Shown here piece after piece: positions 1 through 10,402 of a DNA stretch of 64,000 nucleotides. The notes under the pieces were generated by a model, which was not told where the DNA came from, did no database searches, and saw only the letters and a program-made list of their open reading frames with translations. The translations under genes and the position numbers were made by a program. How positions within the stretch are numbered: position 1 is the stretch's first letter; each line of letters starts with the position of its first letter. This DNA is from Gambelia wislizenii (Eukaryota > Chordata > Lepidosauria > Squamata > Crotaphytidae): positions 29,696,501-29,760,500 of the forward strand of contig JAUMIR010000003.1 of assembly GCA_030847615.1 (NCBI GenBank), given 5' to 3'.

Positions 1-1573
1 TAGGACTACATGTACACTTCTTGCACTTCATGAACCCACTGAGAATTTCAATACCTTACTGACAATCAGGGCATGTCACTTCTGCTTTGCTGCATCACAG
101 TTTGCTGTATAATAGCAGAAAGCAATTTGGCCCAATGGCTGAGTACAAAAAAGTACCTAGTGGCTTGTTGGCATTGCTGGGGGGTGGGTGGGAGCAGGAA
201 GAGATTTGTTGTGACATTTTTTTTTGTACCAACTGTTTTTGTTTGCTAAAACACAACAAGAAACACAAACTGCCCATGTGCTTGAAATGTTGGCACTGTT
301 TAGAACTCTAGAAAGATGAAGCATGCCTACACTGTAGATCTATTTCTGTGAAGTGTCTGCAATAAAACACAACTAGTCCCAACACAGTGCTTCAGCTGAA
401 GTGGGTCATGCAAGCTGATAACTGTCTTGTGTTGTTGTTGAACATCTTGGGTGCTCCAACGGCATTGGATCAGTTCTGCTGGACTGGTGGGCTCCTTGCT
501 AGTTTTCAAAAAATGGCCTTTGTCCTTCACAACCTTTCCCTTCTTGAGTTGTTCAGTTTTACCACTTGGTTGAACTTCCCCACCTTCCTTCCTTTCCCAC
601 ATCTATATTTTCCACAGAAGTATCAAGGGAGGACCTGTTATAAAAGGCTATAAGTAGATTTTACACAGCAGACTGAATGGAACATTAAATAATAGCCTGA
701 CTGCAGTCCTCCTTCATGCAGACAGTGGCCTCCAGTGGAAATGCAATGCTGTACTAATGCTCTCAGAAAGGGGTATTTGATAAGCAAGTTGGATTTGTGC
801 AAAAGGGCTTATGCCATAAGGTGCTGCTTTTAGAAGGCTGGGCAGTGGACAGGATCATCAGAATATCATGGTAACCAAGAGAGGAGATAGCAGAAAGGGA
901 ACTAGTGTACTATAATTCCAGTGCAACTTGGGGTATGAAAAAGTGGCCATTATGGTTTTCTCATTATTTAATGTTTATTAATGCCAATGTAATTTTATTT
1001 CCTATAATAAATTATACATATAACATCCACTGTCCACTGACGTTCAAGGTAACATATAGCAATATGGAAAAGAAAGCCATAAAACAATCAATAGTTTTTA
1101 AAACCTCTGCAAAAGATGGATAGATGGACCAGCTGGGAGGAGATTGCAAAGCATAGATTAGGGGGGAAAAAGGGAGGGGGGAAATGGATGGGGTGGAGGA
1201 GCCATCATAACAACGTTAATAATGGCAAAATCAATAAGAAAACATTTCAAGGTCAGCATTTTGTACATGTTATGGCCCTAAAGATCACACTTCCTAAAGT
1301 GATATTTTGTTGCTTAGTATTTCCAGGGCTCTTTCATTTCCTCATATAGCACAAGCTCAGTCATTTTACCATGAATATTTTTTATGAGATTACATTTGAA
1401 CAAAACAGTCAAATGGGGGAAAAAGGGATGCTGTGCATGGAAGAAGCTTCTTTTACATTCCTTGACCTCTACCAGGAATTACCTTGGTTTGTGATGCTCT
1501 CTACACATATAAGGATGAAAGCAGCATCATATATTTGTAAGAGAAAACTGACCACCTGAAAATCCAGTGTGAC
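1..1573. other. intergenic sequence, nothing recognised
   Basis: AT-rich sequence with only short random-looking open frames. No repeat family, RNA gene or coding similarity was recognised. Confidence 0.5.
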
Positions 1574-1606
<33 letters not shown>

Positions 1607-1800
1607 TTTTATTTCTATCCCGTTCCTCTGCAATGCAATCGGGGCGGCTTACAATATAAAACTCCATAGACACAGTACCCTAGCCCACCCATCCCTTAAA
1701 ATAATATTAAATTATAAAAGATTAAAAACATACAGTAATTAAAATACATAAATTAGAAAGAAAAAAATTAAAACATACAATTAAAACACCCCAGGTGTTT
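1574..1800 (-). repeat. LINE 3' end with (TAA)n tail
   Basis: A (TAA)n run at about 1577-1602 is followed by AAATTTTATTTCTATCCCG and CGGGGCGGCTTAC. This is the reverse complement of the 3' end common to reptilian L2/CR1-type LINEs, which read ...GCCGCCCCG...ATAGAAATAAA followed by short tandem repeats. The element would be on the minus strand and 5'-truncated. The exact family is not resolved. Confidence 0.5.
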
Positions 1801-2156
1801 TGTTAACTCCTATCAGAGACCCTTGAGCCAAAGACTTCCTCACTTGTTATGCACTTGATATGCTTTCTCCCCAAACAAGCAACTTCTCTATGGACAAAAC
1901 CAGAAGCTCGGACACAGATTACAGTCTTAGTTGCTGATTTTGCTATTAACAAAGTCGAACTGCAATATATATATTTATATATATTTATCCAACGAAAAGT
2001 ACAAAGGTAAGAGGGCTTAAGGAAGCATTCATGGTTCTACCTTCTCATCTTTATCTTCACAATGACCATGCAAGGAAGGTTAGCCTGACAGCTAGCAAGT
2101 GGCCTGAGGGAACAGTAAACTTCACAGCTAAGTGTGCATTTGAACTCACACTCTTA

Positions 2157-2265
2157 ACTGTGGTTCCCAATTGTGGGTCCCCAGATGTTAGATAACAATT
2201 CCCAGAATCCTTAACTGGGGCTTCCAGTTCAACACACCTGGGAACCAAAATTTAGGAATCATTGC
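2157..2265. repeat. hAT-like palindromic short DNA transposon remnant
   Basis: The two ends are imperfect inverted copies: GTGGTTCCCAATTGTGGGTCC on the left and CACACCTGGGAACCAAAATTT on the right, with the core AACAATTCCCAGAATCC. This resembles the abundant palindromic hAT-type MITEs of squamates that carry a CAACTCCCAGAATCC-type core. Confidence 0.45.
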
Positions 2266-2703
2266 TCTGTCTAATACACCAGAGAGCTCTTTGCTTAGGT
2301 CTTTACACATGATGGGCTGATTTTAGTCCAAATTCAATTTAAATGTGGCTCCTCTTTAAACATACAAAGCAAAACAAAAACAGCAACTGAAAAGGACCAT
2401 ATCTACTCTACACTAAGTCTTCCAGATGCACTATCTCTATGATTTTAAATCCACAATAAATATTGAAAAAGTAAGAAATCCACCATTTAAACACTCTTCT
2501 GATGTTTCCAGGAAAGCACATTTTTTCACATATCAGGTAGCAGGCCTGTTTGTTCAAGAAACAGTACACTGTCATAAAAGACATAACTTGCACAAACATA
2601 AACACATATGGTCTTCTCTGAACTCTGACTGGCACAGCTCTCCCTTGCTTTAGGCTAGATTCTTTCCTTGCCCTATCTGTCAATACCTGACTTTCTCTAG
2701 TGG

Positions 2704-3852
2704 CATAGAATTATAGGACTTTTTCAAATGGGGTGGGGGGGGGACCAGGAGGTCGGGAGAAGAATGGAGCTGTCACACTTTCAGCGTTCCATTTCGGATG
2801 GTGCCGTCCTCCTCCCGACCTTCCCCAGTGCTTCCTCTGTGCTGCAGGCACGAGAAACGCACTTTTATTGATGAAAAGCCTCCGTCAATAAAAAAGCAGC
2901 GCCTGCAGCACAGAAGAAGCACAGCGGAAGGTCAGAAGGAGGATGGCGCCATCTGAAATGGAGCGCTGTAAGCATGACAACCCCGTTCTTCTCCCAACCT
3001 CCTTGGGGTTTCTTTCCCCATTTGAAAACGTCCATAGAGTTGGAAGAGACCAAAAGGGCCATCCAGTCCAACCCCCTGCCATGCAGGAATACACAATCAA
3101 ATCATTTCCCACAGGTGGCCTTCCAGCCTCTGTTTAAAAACCTCCAAAGAAGAAGACTCCACCACACTCTCAGTGTGTTCCACTTCCACACAGGTCTTAC
3201 TGTCTGGAAGGTCTTCCCAATGCTTAGGTGGAATCTCTCTTCCTGTAATTTGTACCCATTGTTCCATGTCCTAGTGTCTGGAGCAGCAGAAAACAAGCTT
3301 GCTCCATCCTCAGTATGACATCCCTTCAAATATTTAAACATGGCTATCGTGTCACCTCTCAACCTTCTCTTCTCCAGACTACACCCAGCTCTCTAACCAA
3401 CTCCTCATAAGGCATGGCTTCCAGACCTTCCACCATTTTAGTTGCCCTCCTCTAGAAACACTCTAGCTTGTCCATATCCTTCTTGAATTGTGGTGCCCAG
3501 AACTGGACACAGTATTCCAGGTGAGGTCTGAGCAAAGCAGAATAGAGTGGCACTATTACTTCCCTTGATCTAGACACTATACTCCTATTAATGCAGCCTA
3601 GAATTGCATCAGCTTTTTTAGCTGCTGCATCACACTGCTGACTCATGTTCAGCTTGTGGTCCACTAAGACTCCTAGATCCCTTTCACATGTACTGCCATC
3701 AAGCCAGGTGTCACCCATCCTATATCTATGCATTTCATTTTTACTGCCCAAGTGTAGTATCCTACATTTTTCCCTGTTGAAATTCATTTTGTTAGTTTTG
3801 GCCAGCTTTCTAACCTGTTAAGGTCATTTTGGATTCTGAGCCTGTCCTCTGG
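2704..3852 (-). pseudogene. CR1 LINE, 3' part, degraded and interrupted by a MITE
   Basis: Read on the minus strand, the C-terminal part of a CR1 reverse-transcriptase protein is visible. The frame at 3452-3787 shows KCRILHLGSKN, ERDLGVLVDHKLNMSQQCD and LLRPHLEYCVQFWAPQ. A frame-shifted continuation at 3102-3362 shows KYLKGCHTEDGASLFSAAP. The 3' end has the CR1 signature (CCAGTCCAACCCC...AGAGTTGGAAGAG on the + strand) and the ATTCTATG-type tail, now split by the element at 2716-3033. It is 5'-truncated and inactive. Confidence 0.85.
2716..3033. mobile_element. palindromic MITE with 3-base target duplication (Harbinger-like), copy 1
   Basis: A 318-base element has inverted ends (GGACTTTTTCAAATGGGG on the left; reverse complement of the right end GGACGTTTTCAAATGGGG). 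Its interior is largely palindromic, with the CCTCCTCCCGACCTTCC and CAATAAAA motifs repeated in inverted orientation. It is flanked by ATA at 2713-2715 and 3034-3036 and interrupts a CR1 3' end, so both boundaries are certain. A 3-base duplication with central T suggests PIF/Harbinger. It has no coding capacity. Confidence 0.7.
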
Positions 3853-3945
3853 ACATACCACTCAAGTACTAAGCAGGGCCAACCCTGTTTAGCTTCCTAA
3901 ATCAGATGTGATGGGGGAGGGTTGGCCAGAGTGGTATCTCTAAAA
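3853..3945 (-). repeat. 5S-rRNA-derived SINE fragment
   Basis: CAAGTACTAAGCAGGGCCAA followed by CCCTGTTTAGCTTCCTAAATC is, in reverse complement, the internal promoter region of 5S rRNA (GGAAGCTAAGCAGGG and GGTTAGTACTTG). The copy is diverged and truncated, so it is a SINE head rather than a 5S gene. Confidence 0.6.
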
Positions 3946-4664
3946 CCTAGGGTGCTACAGGGCATAGACATACTAGCCTAAAATTCAAAACGTATTATAT
4001 AAGTATTCCACCACCACCCTCTAAAAATGCATCCAGACACAGTTTCTACTGTGCAATTACAGTGTTTTGTTCACAAAAGTTTATAGGAGGCCTTGATACC
4101 ATCATTTTCAGTTTTTAACCCTCACATTTTCCCATTGTTTCTTCCATTCTTTTTTCTTACTAGAGAAAATGCACTAAGGAAAATTTTTTAAAGTACATCT
4201 ACAATGGCTTTCACCTGAAAACAGTATGAGCTCTTTCTCTCTCTCTGGAAGTACCTGTATGTTTGTTTTTTTCCCTTCCTTGTTGGTTTTCTGGTGGTAA
4301 ATAAGATGGAAGCAGTAGCAGAAAAACACAGAAGGGTAATAAATTGAAGACAATATAATGTGCTTCTCCCCATACAAGTCTATGAACAAGGTAGTGTCTG
4401 TTACATAATAAAAGCCTTTTAGGAAGCACCCTGATATCCAGACACAGCCCCATGTATGACTCAATGGCCTAATCAAAAAGTTAGTATCCAACCCACAGCT
4501 GAGTGAGCCAAAGCTGGAACTTGCAGCAGGCAAGCACAACATTGTTGAGCATTCCATAGGGACAGACACAAATGGAGTGTCCTCTTGGGTAAATAAATCA
4601 TCACCTTCATCCTATGATTTTGTAAAGAGGGTTCATACCTAAATCACATTCACTGTGGCAGCAT
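3946..4664. other. intergenic sequence, nothing recognised
   Basis: Mixed AT-rich sequence; no repeat or coding similarity was recognised. Confidence 0.4.
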
Positions 4665-4790
4665 GGGAGAACACTCAGTGGTAGGGCTCATGCTAAGCAT
4701 GCAAAAGAGACTTACCCTCCAACAATGTTTCATAGGGCTGGGAATGAGCCCTGTCTAAAACCCTGGAGAATTACTGTCAGTCCCTGTAAA
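4665..4790 (+). repeat. tRNA-derived SINE, 5' part
   Basis: This has an A-box-like CTCAGTGGTAGGGC, then CATGCTAAGCATGCAAAAG, then GGGCTGGGAATGAGCCCTG and AACCCTGGAGAATTACTG. That order is the body of a common squamate tRNA-derived SINE. What looks like the tail of the same family (AGAAGGACTAATGATCTGCTTCAGTATAAGG) appears at 5171-5215, about 380 bases further on, so the copy may be split by a later insertion. Confidence 0.55.
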
Positions 4791-5215
4791 CCACAGGCTG
4801 GTGACTGCAACAAAGATGGGGGGGGGAATTTTCTGACCTTCCAACCCTCAGGGGACACACAGGTTACCAAAAAATACATCAAAGAAACACCAGAAAATGG
4901 AAGTGGCCTCATGTCCAATTCTGGTTTAGAAAAATGTGTGTTTGTGTATTTCAAAACCAGAAATGTACATAAGGCACCCTTCCTGCACTTTAACATATAT
5001 GATGTTAAACAGTGGAGGTAGACCTTTTAGCCTATTTCAAAGGTGGATTGCCACTCCTAAAGGCTTCTAGGAGGGAGAAAAAGGATCGCAGAGGAAGTCT
5101 GGAGTGGTCAAGGCACTGGGGGTGGTGGTGTTACCTCAGGGAACATATTTTTCCCACCCTTGCTATAAATAATACTGATTAGAAGGACTAATGATCTGCT
5201 TCAGTATAAGGTTGT
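4791..5215 (+). repeat. possible insertion within the SINE, plus detached SINE tail
   Basis: 4791-5170 has no recognised family. 5171-5215 carries CTGCTTCAGTATAAGG, the usual 3' end of the same SINE family that begins at 4665. Confidence 0.3.
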
Positions 5216-5235
5216 TTTCTAGGTTTCTAGTAAGG

Positions 5236-5380
5236 TGGTGTCCTCTACAGCAGGAGTGGGGAGCCTGTTATGTTCTCATTGCTGGACTACAATTCCTGTC
5301 ATCACTGACCACACCTGGCTGAAGCTGGCAAGCGTCAGACTCCAACAACTAGAGATGCTGGAAGAACAGGTTCAAATGGA
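5236..5380. repeat. hAT-like MITE fragment
   Basis: GGAGTGGGGAGCCTG followed by TTGCTGGACTACAATTCCTG and CATCACTGACCACACCTGGCT matches the arm structure of the palindromic GCTGGACTACAACTCC-type MITEs that recur at 5680, 5810 and 43850. Confidence 0.45.
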
Positions 5381-5584
5381 GCCCCACCATTCTGTAGAGG
5401 CACCAGCTGGCATAGGATTCACATTAGAATGGTGGCAGGGAAACACAAGTAGAAACCTTTGCTTGCTTGACAAGCTAGGCAAATCCCTCATCTCTCAGTC
5501 TCAAGCTACCTCAGTGGTCAGTTGTGGCAGAGCTGAAGAAACAACTTCTTAGAAGCTGCACCCCCAAATGGACCACTGTAGCTT

Positions 5585-5670
5585 CATGACAATGCACAAC
5601 CTTTGCATTCAAACAATTCTAGGTTCAAACCTTGGTATCTCTGGGTGAGGCTGGGAAGTCAGACAAGGCA
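5585..5670 (+). repeat. tRNA-derived SINE fragment
   Basis: AGGTTCAAACCTTGGTATCT (B-box-like) followed by CTGGGTGAGGCTGGGAA matches the central part of the SINE seen at 4665. The A-box side is degraded. Confidence 0.45.
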
Positions 5671-5674
5671 TGGG

Positions 5675-5935
5675 CACCTTGTGGCATTCCAGATGTTGCT
5701 GGACTGATAGTCCCATCATCCTGAGCAAGCCTAGCCAATGATGAGGGGTCATGAGAGCCACTGTGCAACATGTCTTTGGAGAGCAAAAGTAAATAACACT
5801 AGCCTAGCACAGGAGTGGGAAACTGTGACCCTTCAGATGCTGTAAAATCACAGCTCCCATCCCTGCTGATTACTATGATGACTAGGGCTAATGGGAGTTG
5901 CAGTCGAACAGCATCTGGAGAGCCATGCATCGTCC
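5675..5935. repeat. two hAT-like palindromic MITE remnants
   Basis: 5680-5760 (CATTCCAGATGTTGCTGGAC...CCCATCATCCTGAGC) is one copy. 5808-5935 is a second with clear inverted arms: GAGTGGGAAACTGTGACCCT and TCAGATGCTGTAAAATCACA, then GGGAGTTGCAGTCGAACAGC and ATCTGGAGAGCC. These are non-coding members of an abundant squamate family. Confidence 0.5.
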
Positions 5936-6149
5936 ACCCCTCCCCTAGAAAGACCAACGACTTAGAATAAGGAAAAGACCGACATGACAAAACCATGCAG
6001 GTAAACAAGTCTCAGTCCTCACACCTTCTGAGCGCCTGCACAGTTCTCTTCTTGTTCGACCCTCACAAGTGGCATCTCTGGGGACCTCCAAGTGACCACC
6101 TCACGCCTTCACACACACACCCAACCCTCTGTAACCTCCCCCTCCCCAG

Positions 6150-8060
6150 CACAGTAGCCCTAGCATGACTTTGGCTCCTTCCCGCTCCGCCTCTTCTCCC
6201 CCGAGCGGCTCGGTGGGAGGAATCGCCATCGCCTTCCGTGGGACTCCCCGGCCAGGTAAGGCTGGAGATCAGACCGAGGGTGCCGGGCCGACGGAGACTG
6301 CAGCAAACTCTCGCCAAGCACCAGCGGGTCCGTCTTCTTCTCCGTCGCCCCCGCCGGCTTCTTCAATGTAGGGACAACCATCTGGAAAGGGGTCTCCTCG
6401 TCGTCGCCGCCGCCGCCCCCCCCAACACCCACCCAGACGCTCACGCTCCTCCCGCCTCCTCTGAGCCATTTCGCGCGGCTTCCTTGCCTGAGGCTGGGCT
6501 AAGGAGCCGGACCTGAGCCTCCCGCCTTTGCCTCGCTCTTTTCAGCTTCGCCGCCCCCGCCCCACCCCCGGGCGCCCCCTCCCTCCCTCCCTCCTTCTCG
6601 GAGCTCTCCTCCCCTTCCTCCCAAAAGGATACCGCTCTGGCGCCATGCGAGCCGGGGGCGGCTGAACTGTGATGTCCCACCTCCTCCTCCTCTCCTCCTC
6701 CGGCGGCCCCGCTGCTCAGCGAAGGCGAGAGCGGGAGAAGCCGGCCCGGCCGCCCGCCGCCCAGATGCAGCCAGCGGGCCAGCAGCGGCGCCCTTGGGGA
6801 GCGGCGCCTCGGTCCAATTCGCCTCCTGCCCGCCAATCCCGCCGGGGCCGCCTTAGCCAGCGCCCCGCGACCACCCTCCTCCGAAACAGCAGGAGGCCAC
6901 GCGCCGAGGGAGCCCGCCAGCCAGAAGCCCGCGGGGGGCGTCGGCCAGGCAGCGTCGTCCTCGTCGCCGGGGCGGCCGCCTTCTTCCCCGCCCGGGCGGC
7001 GCCATGACCTGCTCGGCTCCTGATTGGCATCCCGCGCTGGTGCCTTCTGCTTCTCGTTCCTTTTGGCGGACGCGGTTGTCCTCCCTCGCCCGCTGCTCGC
7101 CGCCGCGCTTCCCGCCAGTAGGAGCCGTTCCTCCTCAGCAGAACTTGGAAGCGGCGAGGGGGACGGAGGCGGAGGAAGGCCGGTGGGGGGAAAGGAGGGG
7201 TACAGCCACCCCCGAGACCGGGAGCCACCCGCGCGGGGCTGGGGGCGGGGGCGGTGCCGCTCCGGCGGAAAGGAAGGCGGCCGGTCGAGGGCAAGGCTGA
7301 GGGACGCCGGACCGAGGCGGAAGGACGGGGGCTGCTCCGACACGCGCGCTCCGGCCGTCCGGCCCCGCTGATGGAGCTTCCCGAACAGCTGCTTCTCGGT
7401 CGGGAAGGAGAAGGCGAAGAAGCAGAAGCGGAGGCCAACACAGCGCCTCGCCCGCCTCCTGCCAAACCTCGCCGCCGCCCAGGGGGACCCCGCCACCTCC
7501 GCTTTACAGCCGCAACGTTCTCGTGAGGTACTCGCCCTCCCCCCCGTTGCTTTTTTTTTTTTTTTTGAGGCATTGGAACTGGCTTGCCGTGTTTTGTGTT
7601 TTCTGGCACCCGTGTGGTGTGGTGTGGTGTGAGGCCGCGCGTCCAAGGAAAGGGTACGGTGGGCGGGGGGTGTAGGGTGGCTCTGTCTTGGATGGCCGAG
7701 GAAGGCAGGCAGCTCCCTCAGAGTAATGGGGGGAGAGAGAGAGCGAGAGAGAGAGCTTCGCGCTCTCTGGCCCTGAGCAGCTCGCGCGGCCATTGCCGCC
7801 GCCAAACGCTTGCCCCGTTCTTCCTGACCCAGGCATTTAGCACCGTTGGATTTCTCTTCCCTGCCCAAGAAACACTGCCGAGCCCCCCCCCCCCGGCCGT
7901 CGCCATCGACTCCCAGCCTCCTCCTCTTCCTCCTCCTAGCTGCCGAGCGCGTCCCCATCCCTCTCCGAAAACGCCTCGTTCGCGCGCGCCTGGCCTTTAA
8001 ACGAAAGAGCGCTGCGGCTTTCTGAAGAGAGAGCGCGAGAGCGGCAACAGGGCTCTTGGT
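6150..8060. promoter_or_regulatory. CpG island, likely promoter region of SLITRK3 (possibly bidirectional)
   Basis: About 1.9 kb of very GC-rich, CpG-dense sequence stands out from AT-rich surroundings. It carries a CCAAT box at 6833-6837, a reversed CCAAT box (ATTGG) at 7023-7027 and several GC-box-like GGGGCGGGG runs around 7240-7250. It lies 4-6 kb upstream of the coding exon, in the position expected for a developmental gene promoter. The long open frames on both strands here, including one of 540 codons, are by-products of high GC and are rich in R, P, S, G and A. Confidence 0.7.
6180..6255 (+). other. candidate non-coding exon end with strong splice donor
   Basis: GGCCAG|GTAAGG at 6250-6261 is close to the ideal donor consensus and lies at the 5' edge of the CpG island on the + strand. 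The exon start is not defined; the coordinates are a placeholder. It could be an alternative 5' UTR exon of SLITRK3 or a chance match. Confidence 0.25.
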
Positions 8061-8100
8061 CATCTGTTCTTATCATTATCGACGTCCATTATCGTTGTTG

Positions 8101-8132
<32 letters not shown>

Positions 8133-9999
8133 GTCCTCCTTGGAGGGCTGCTGTCGCTGCTACCTGTAGGAGGGCTGTGACGTAGGAGGGCCACTTAGCT
8201 GGAAAGGTCAGGCCAGCTTCCCACATTTCCTGAGGGACACCGGCTTCCAACTTTCAGATTTGGGGGAGCGGGTCCCCAGTCTCTCGGGAAGGGGTGAAGA
8301 GGGGGGAGACAACGGGGAAAAAGAAGCCAGGAGCGCTCCCTCCCCGCCTCCGCAAGCCAAACGCGGAGTTTCCAAGAAACCCAAGAAAAGGGCCACCTGC
8401 TCCTCTTGTCTCCCCTTCAGGGAAGCAGCAATTCCCAACTTGCATGGCATGAGAGGAGCCCTGTCTTCGGACACCCTCCTCTCACACACAGCGTGCTTTG
8501 TGCCTCTCCCTACCCTCAGTCGATTTCCAAGAGGAGGCTGAAAGAAATGAAAATCTGGAGAGAGAGGGGAAAGGGTGATTTGAAAAGCTATAAGGGAGGA
8601 CCAAGGCACCTACAGCTCACTTTCAGGGAACTTGGAGCTACAGAATGGCAAGTTAGTCTGGAGTAAACTCACTGCTGATGGTGTATCTCCCTTCTATTGG
8701 CTGGTCAGAGTGGATTTTGCATGGAGAGATCTGTTTTCTGTACCCCAGAGGAGTCAGTAATCATTCCCCCACCACCACACACACACATACACACACACAC
8801 TTTTTAAAAAAAATAATAAAAAAATAACCCCTTGCTGTCTTGCTTTCTAGAGAAAGAAAAAATTGGTTCATTTACCTTTTGGGTTTTCTTTGTTGTCCTC
8901 TTCTTGGATCCAGACTGAAATTAGATGAATAGATTATTCCTTCTCTTGTGACAGATGGTGTGTGGAAGCCAGAACGATGTGGGCAGGTGGGGGCAATGAA
9001 TTTTTTTTAAAAATAGGAGAGCAGATATGGTAAGGGAAGGATTGCTGAAGCAGTGAAGGGGTTAAGACCCTGTCCCTCTTTTCTTCTCTGTGGCAAAGTG
9101 AGATGTAAAAGGCTCTCTTGTCACCCAAGTGGCTCTAACACTTGGCTAGGTGCTTTAAAAATAAAAGCTTGGAAGGAAACAGGTGCCTGGTAAGGGGTGG
9201 GCTGAAAGCTTTTCAGCTGGAGGAGAATAGAAAAAAGGGGGTGGGGTAGATGGGAAAGAGCAAGGAAGAAAAAGGTCTTATCCAAGTTTCTCCCTGCCCC
9301 ACCTCAAGCTGCCTTTTGCTTTTATTTCCTCTGTTGGGACAGGTTTAGGTATGATGGAGAACTGCAGGCAGTGGGTTGGAGAGAGAGCTAGCTAACTAAA
9401 CCTCAGACTTTCTGAATCCAAGAAGGATCCTTCATGGTTCTGTACAGGGGGGCGGGTATCATCCCCCCCCCACTTCATGGCTGCAGCTCTCAAGGATTTG
9501 CTGGAATTTGCACATTTAGTGGCCCAGCCCAGGGGACATTCCTGATATATATATATGTGTGTGTGTGTATCCTTTAGAGATTCCCCCTCCCAACAGGAGG
9601 GAGGAGGGATGTGACCACCCTCATCCATGAATGATCACTTCTCTTTTGGCTGCTCCTTCTTTTCCCCAAGTCATCTCAGATTCCCCCACTCCTCTCCCCC
9701 CCCCACACCCATCCATCCCCTCTTTCTTACAAAGAGAGAGAGAGAGAGGAAGGGGGTGGCAAACCCTGTACAGTCAGGGCTTCCCATGTGCGCGCCCCCA
9801 ACCTGGTGCCAAGCTCATCCTCCTACATTTGTTCCCCTTCCTTGAAGCTCAGATTCATGACGTGGGGGGGGGGAGAAGCCTGATCCAGGGGCAACAATGC
9901 ACACAGAGGCACACAGGCGTGCACACACACACACACACACACACAGGGAGGAAGAAATAGCAGGGAAAGGGAGAAGCCCCAGACTGAGTCTTCTGCCTG
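8061..9999. other. sequence between CpG island and candidate 5' exon
   Basis: This holds simple repeats: (ATT)n at about 8103-8132, CA-rich at 8771-8801, TATATA/GTGTGT at 9547-9570, GA at 9734-9749 and (CA)n at 9921-9944. The rest is moderately GC-rich to mixed unique sequence that may contain 5' UTR exon or promoter sequence. No coding region is supported. Confidence 0.5.
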
Positions 10000-10281
10000 C
10001 CATAGACCTTCCCTCCCTTCTTTTCTGAAGATGTGCTGGTGGTACCCGGGGAAGGTGGCGGCGGAGGCAGCAGCAGCAGCAGCAGAACTAGGAGCCTGCA
10101 GCAGCCCCCTTTGCCTCCCTTCTCCATTGACTGTGCCAGGCAGCATCTCTGCATCCTAAAGAAGCTCATTGCATTCCTAGCACGTCTCATCTTTGCTTGC
10201 TTCCCCCCCACCTTCCTTTTGCCTCAGCCCTCAGCAGGAGTATAGAACCAGAACAGAGAGGAAGAGAGAAACAGCAATCAT

Positions 10282-10312
<31 letters not shown>

Positions 10313-10402
10313 GATAGCCCTTGAATTTCTATATGTATGTGTGTATATGGGTTTGGCTTTTTCTCGCCTCTCCAAATGTGCTGAAATCTCTCCTTCAAGC
10401 CG
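10000..10402 (+). other. candidate SLITRK3 5' untranslated exon ending in a strong splice donor
   Basis: AAGCCG|GTAAGTAC puts a near-consensus donor at 10403. The preceding few hundred bases include a (CAG)6 tract at 10068-10085 and a (TA)n tract near 10281-10308. Together with the acceptor at 12146 this would define an intron of about 1.74 kb in the 5' UTR. The exon start is uncertain and could lie upstream towards the CpG island. Confidence 0.4.

Noticed and set aside
7836..7856. RE1 (REST) site in the CpG island
   Set aside because: Only the left half (TTTAGCACC) matches; the GGACAGCGCC half is absent.
6441..8063. 540-codon open frame on the minus strand across the CpG island
   Set aside because: Its composition is dominated by R, P, S, G and A. 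Overlapping long frames exist in several phases, and no domain is visible. This is expected from GC-rich sequence lacking stop codons.
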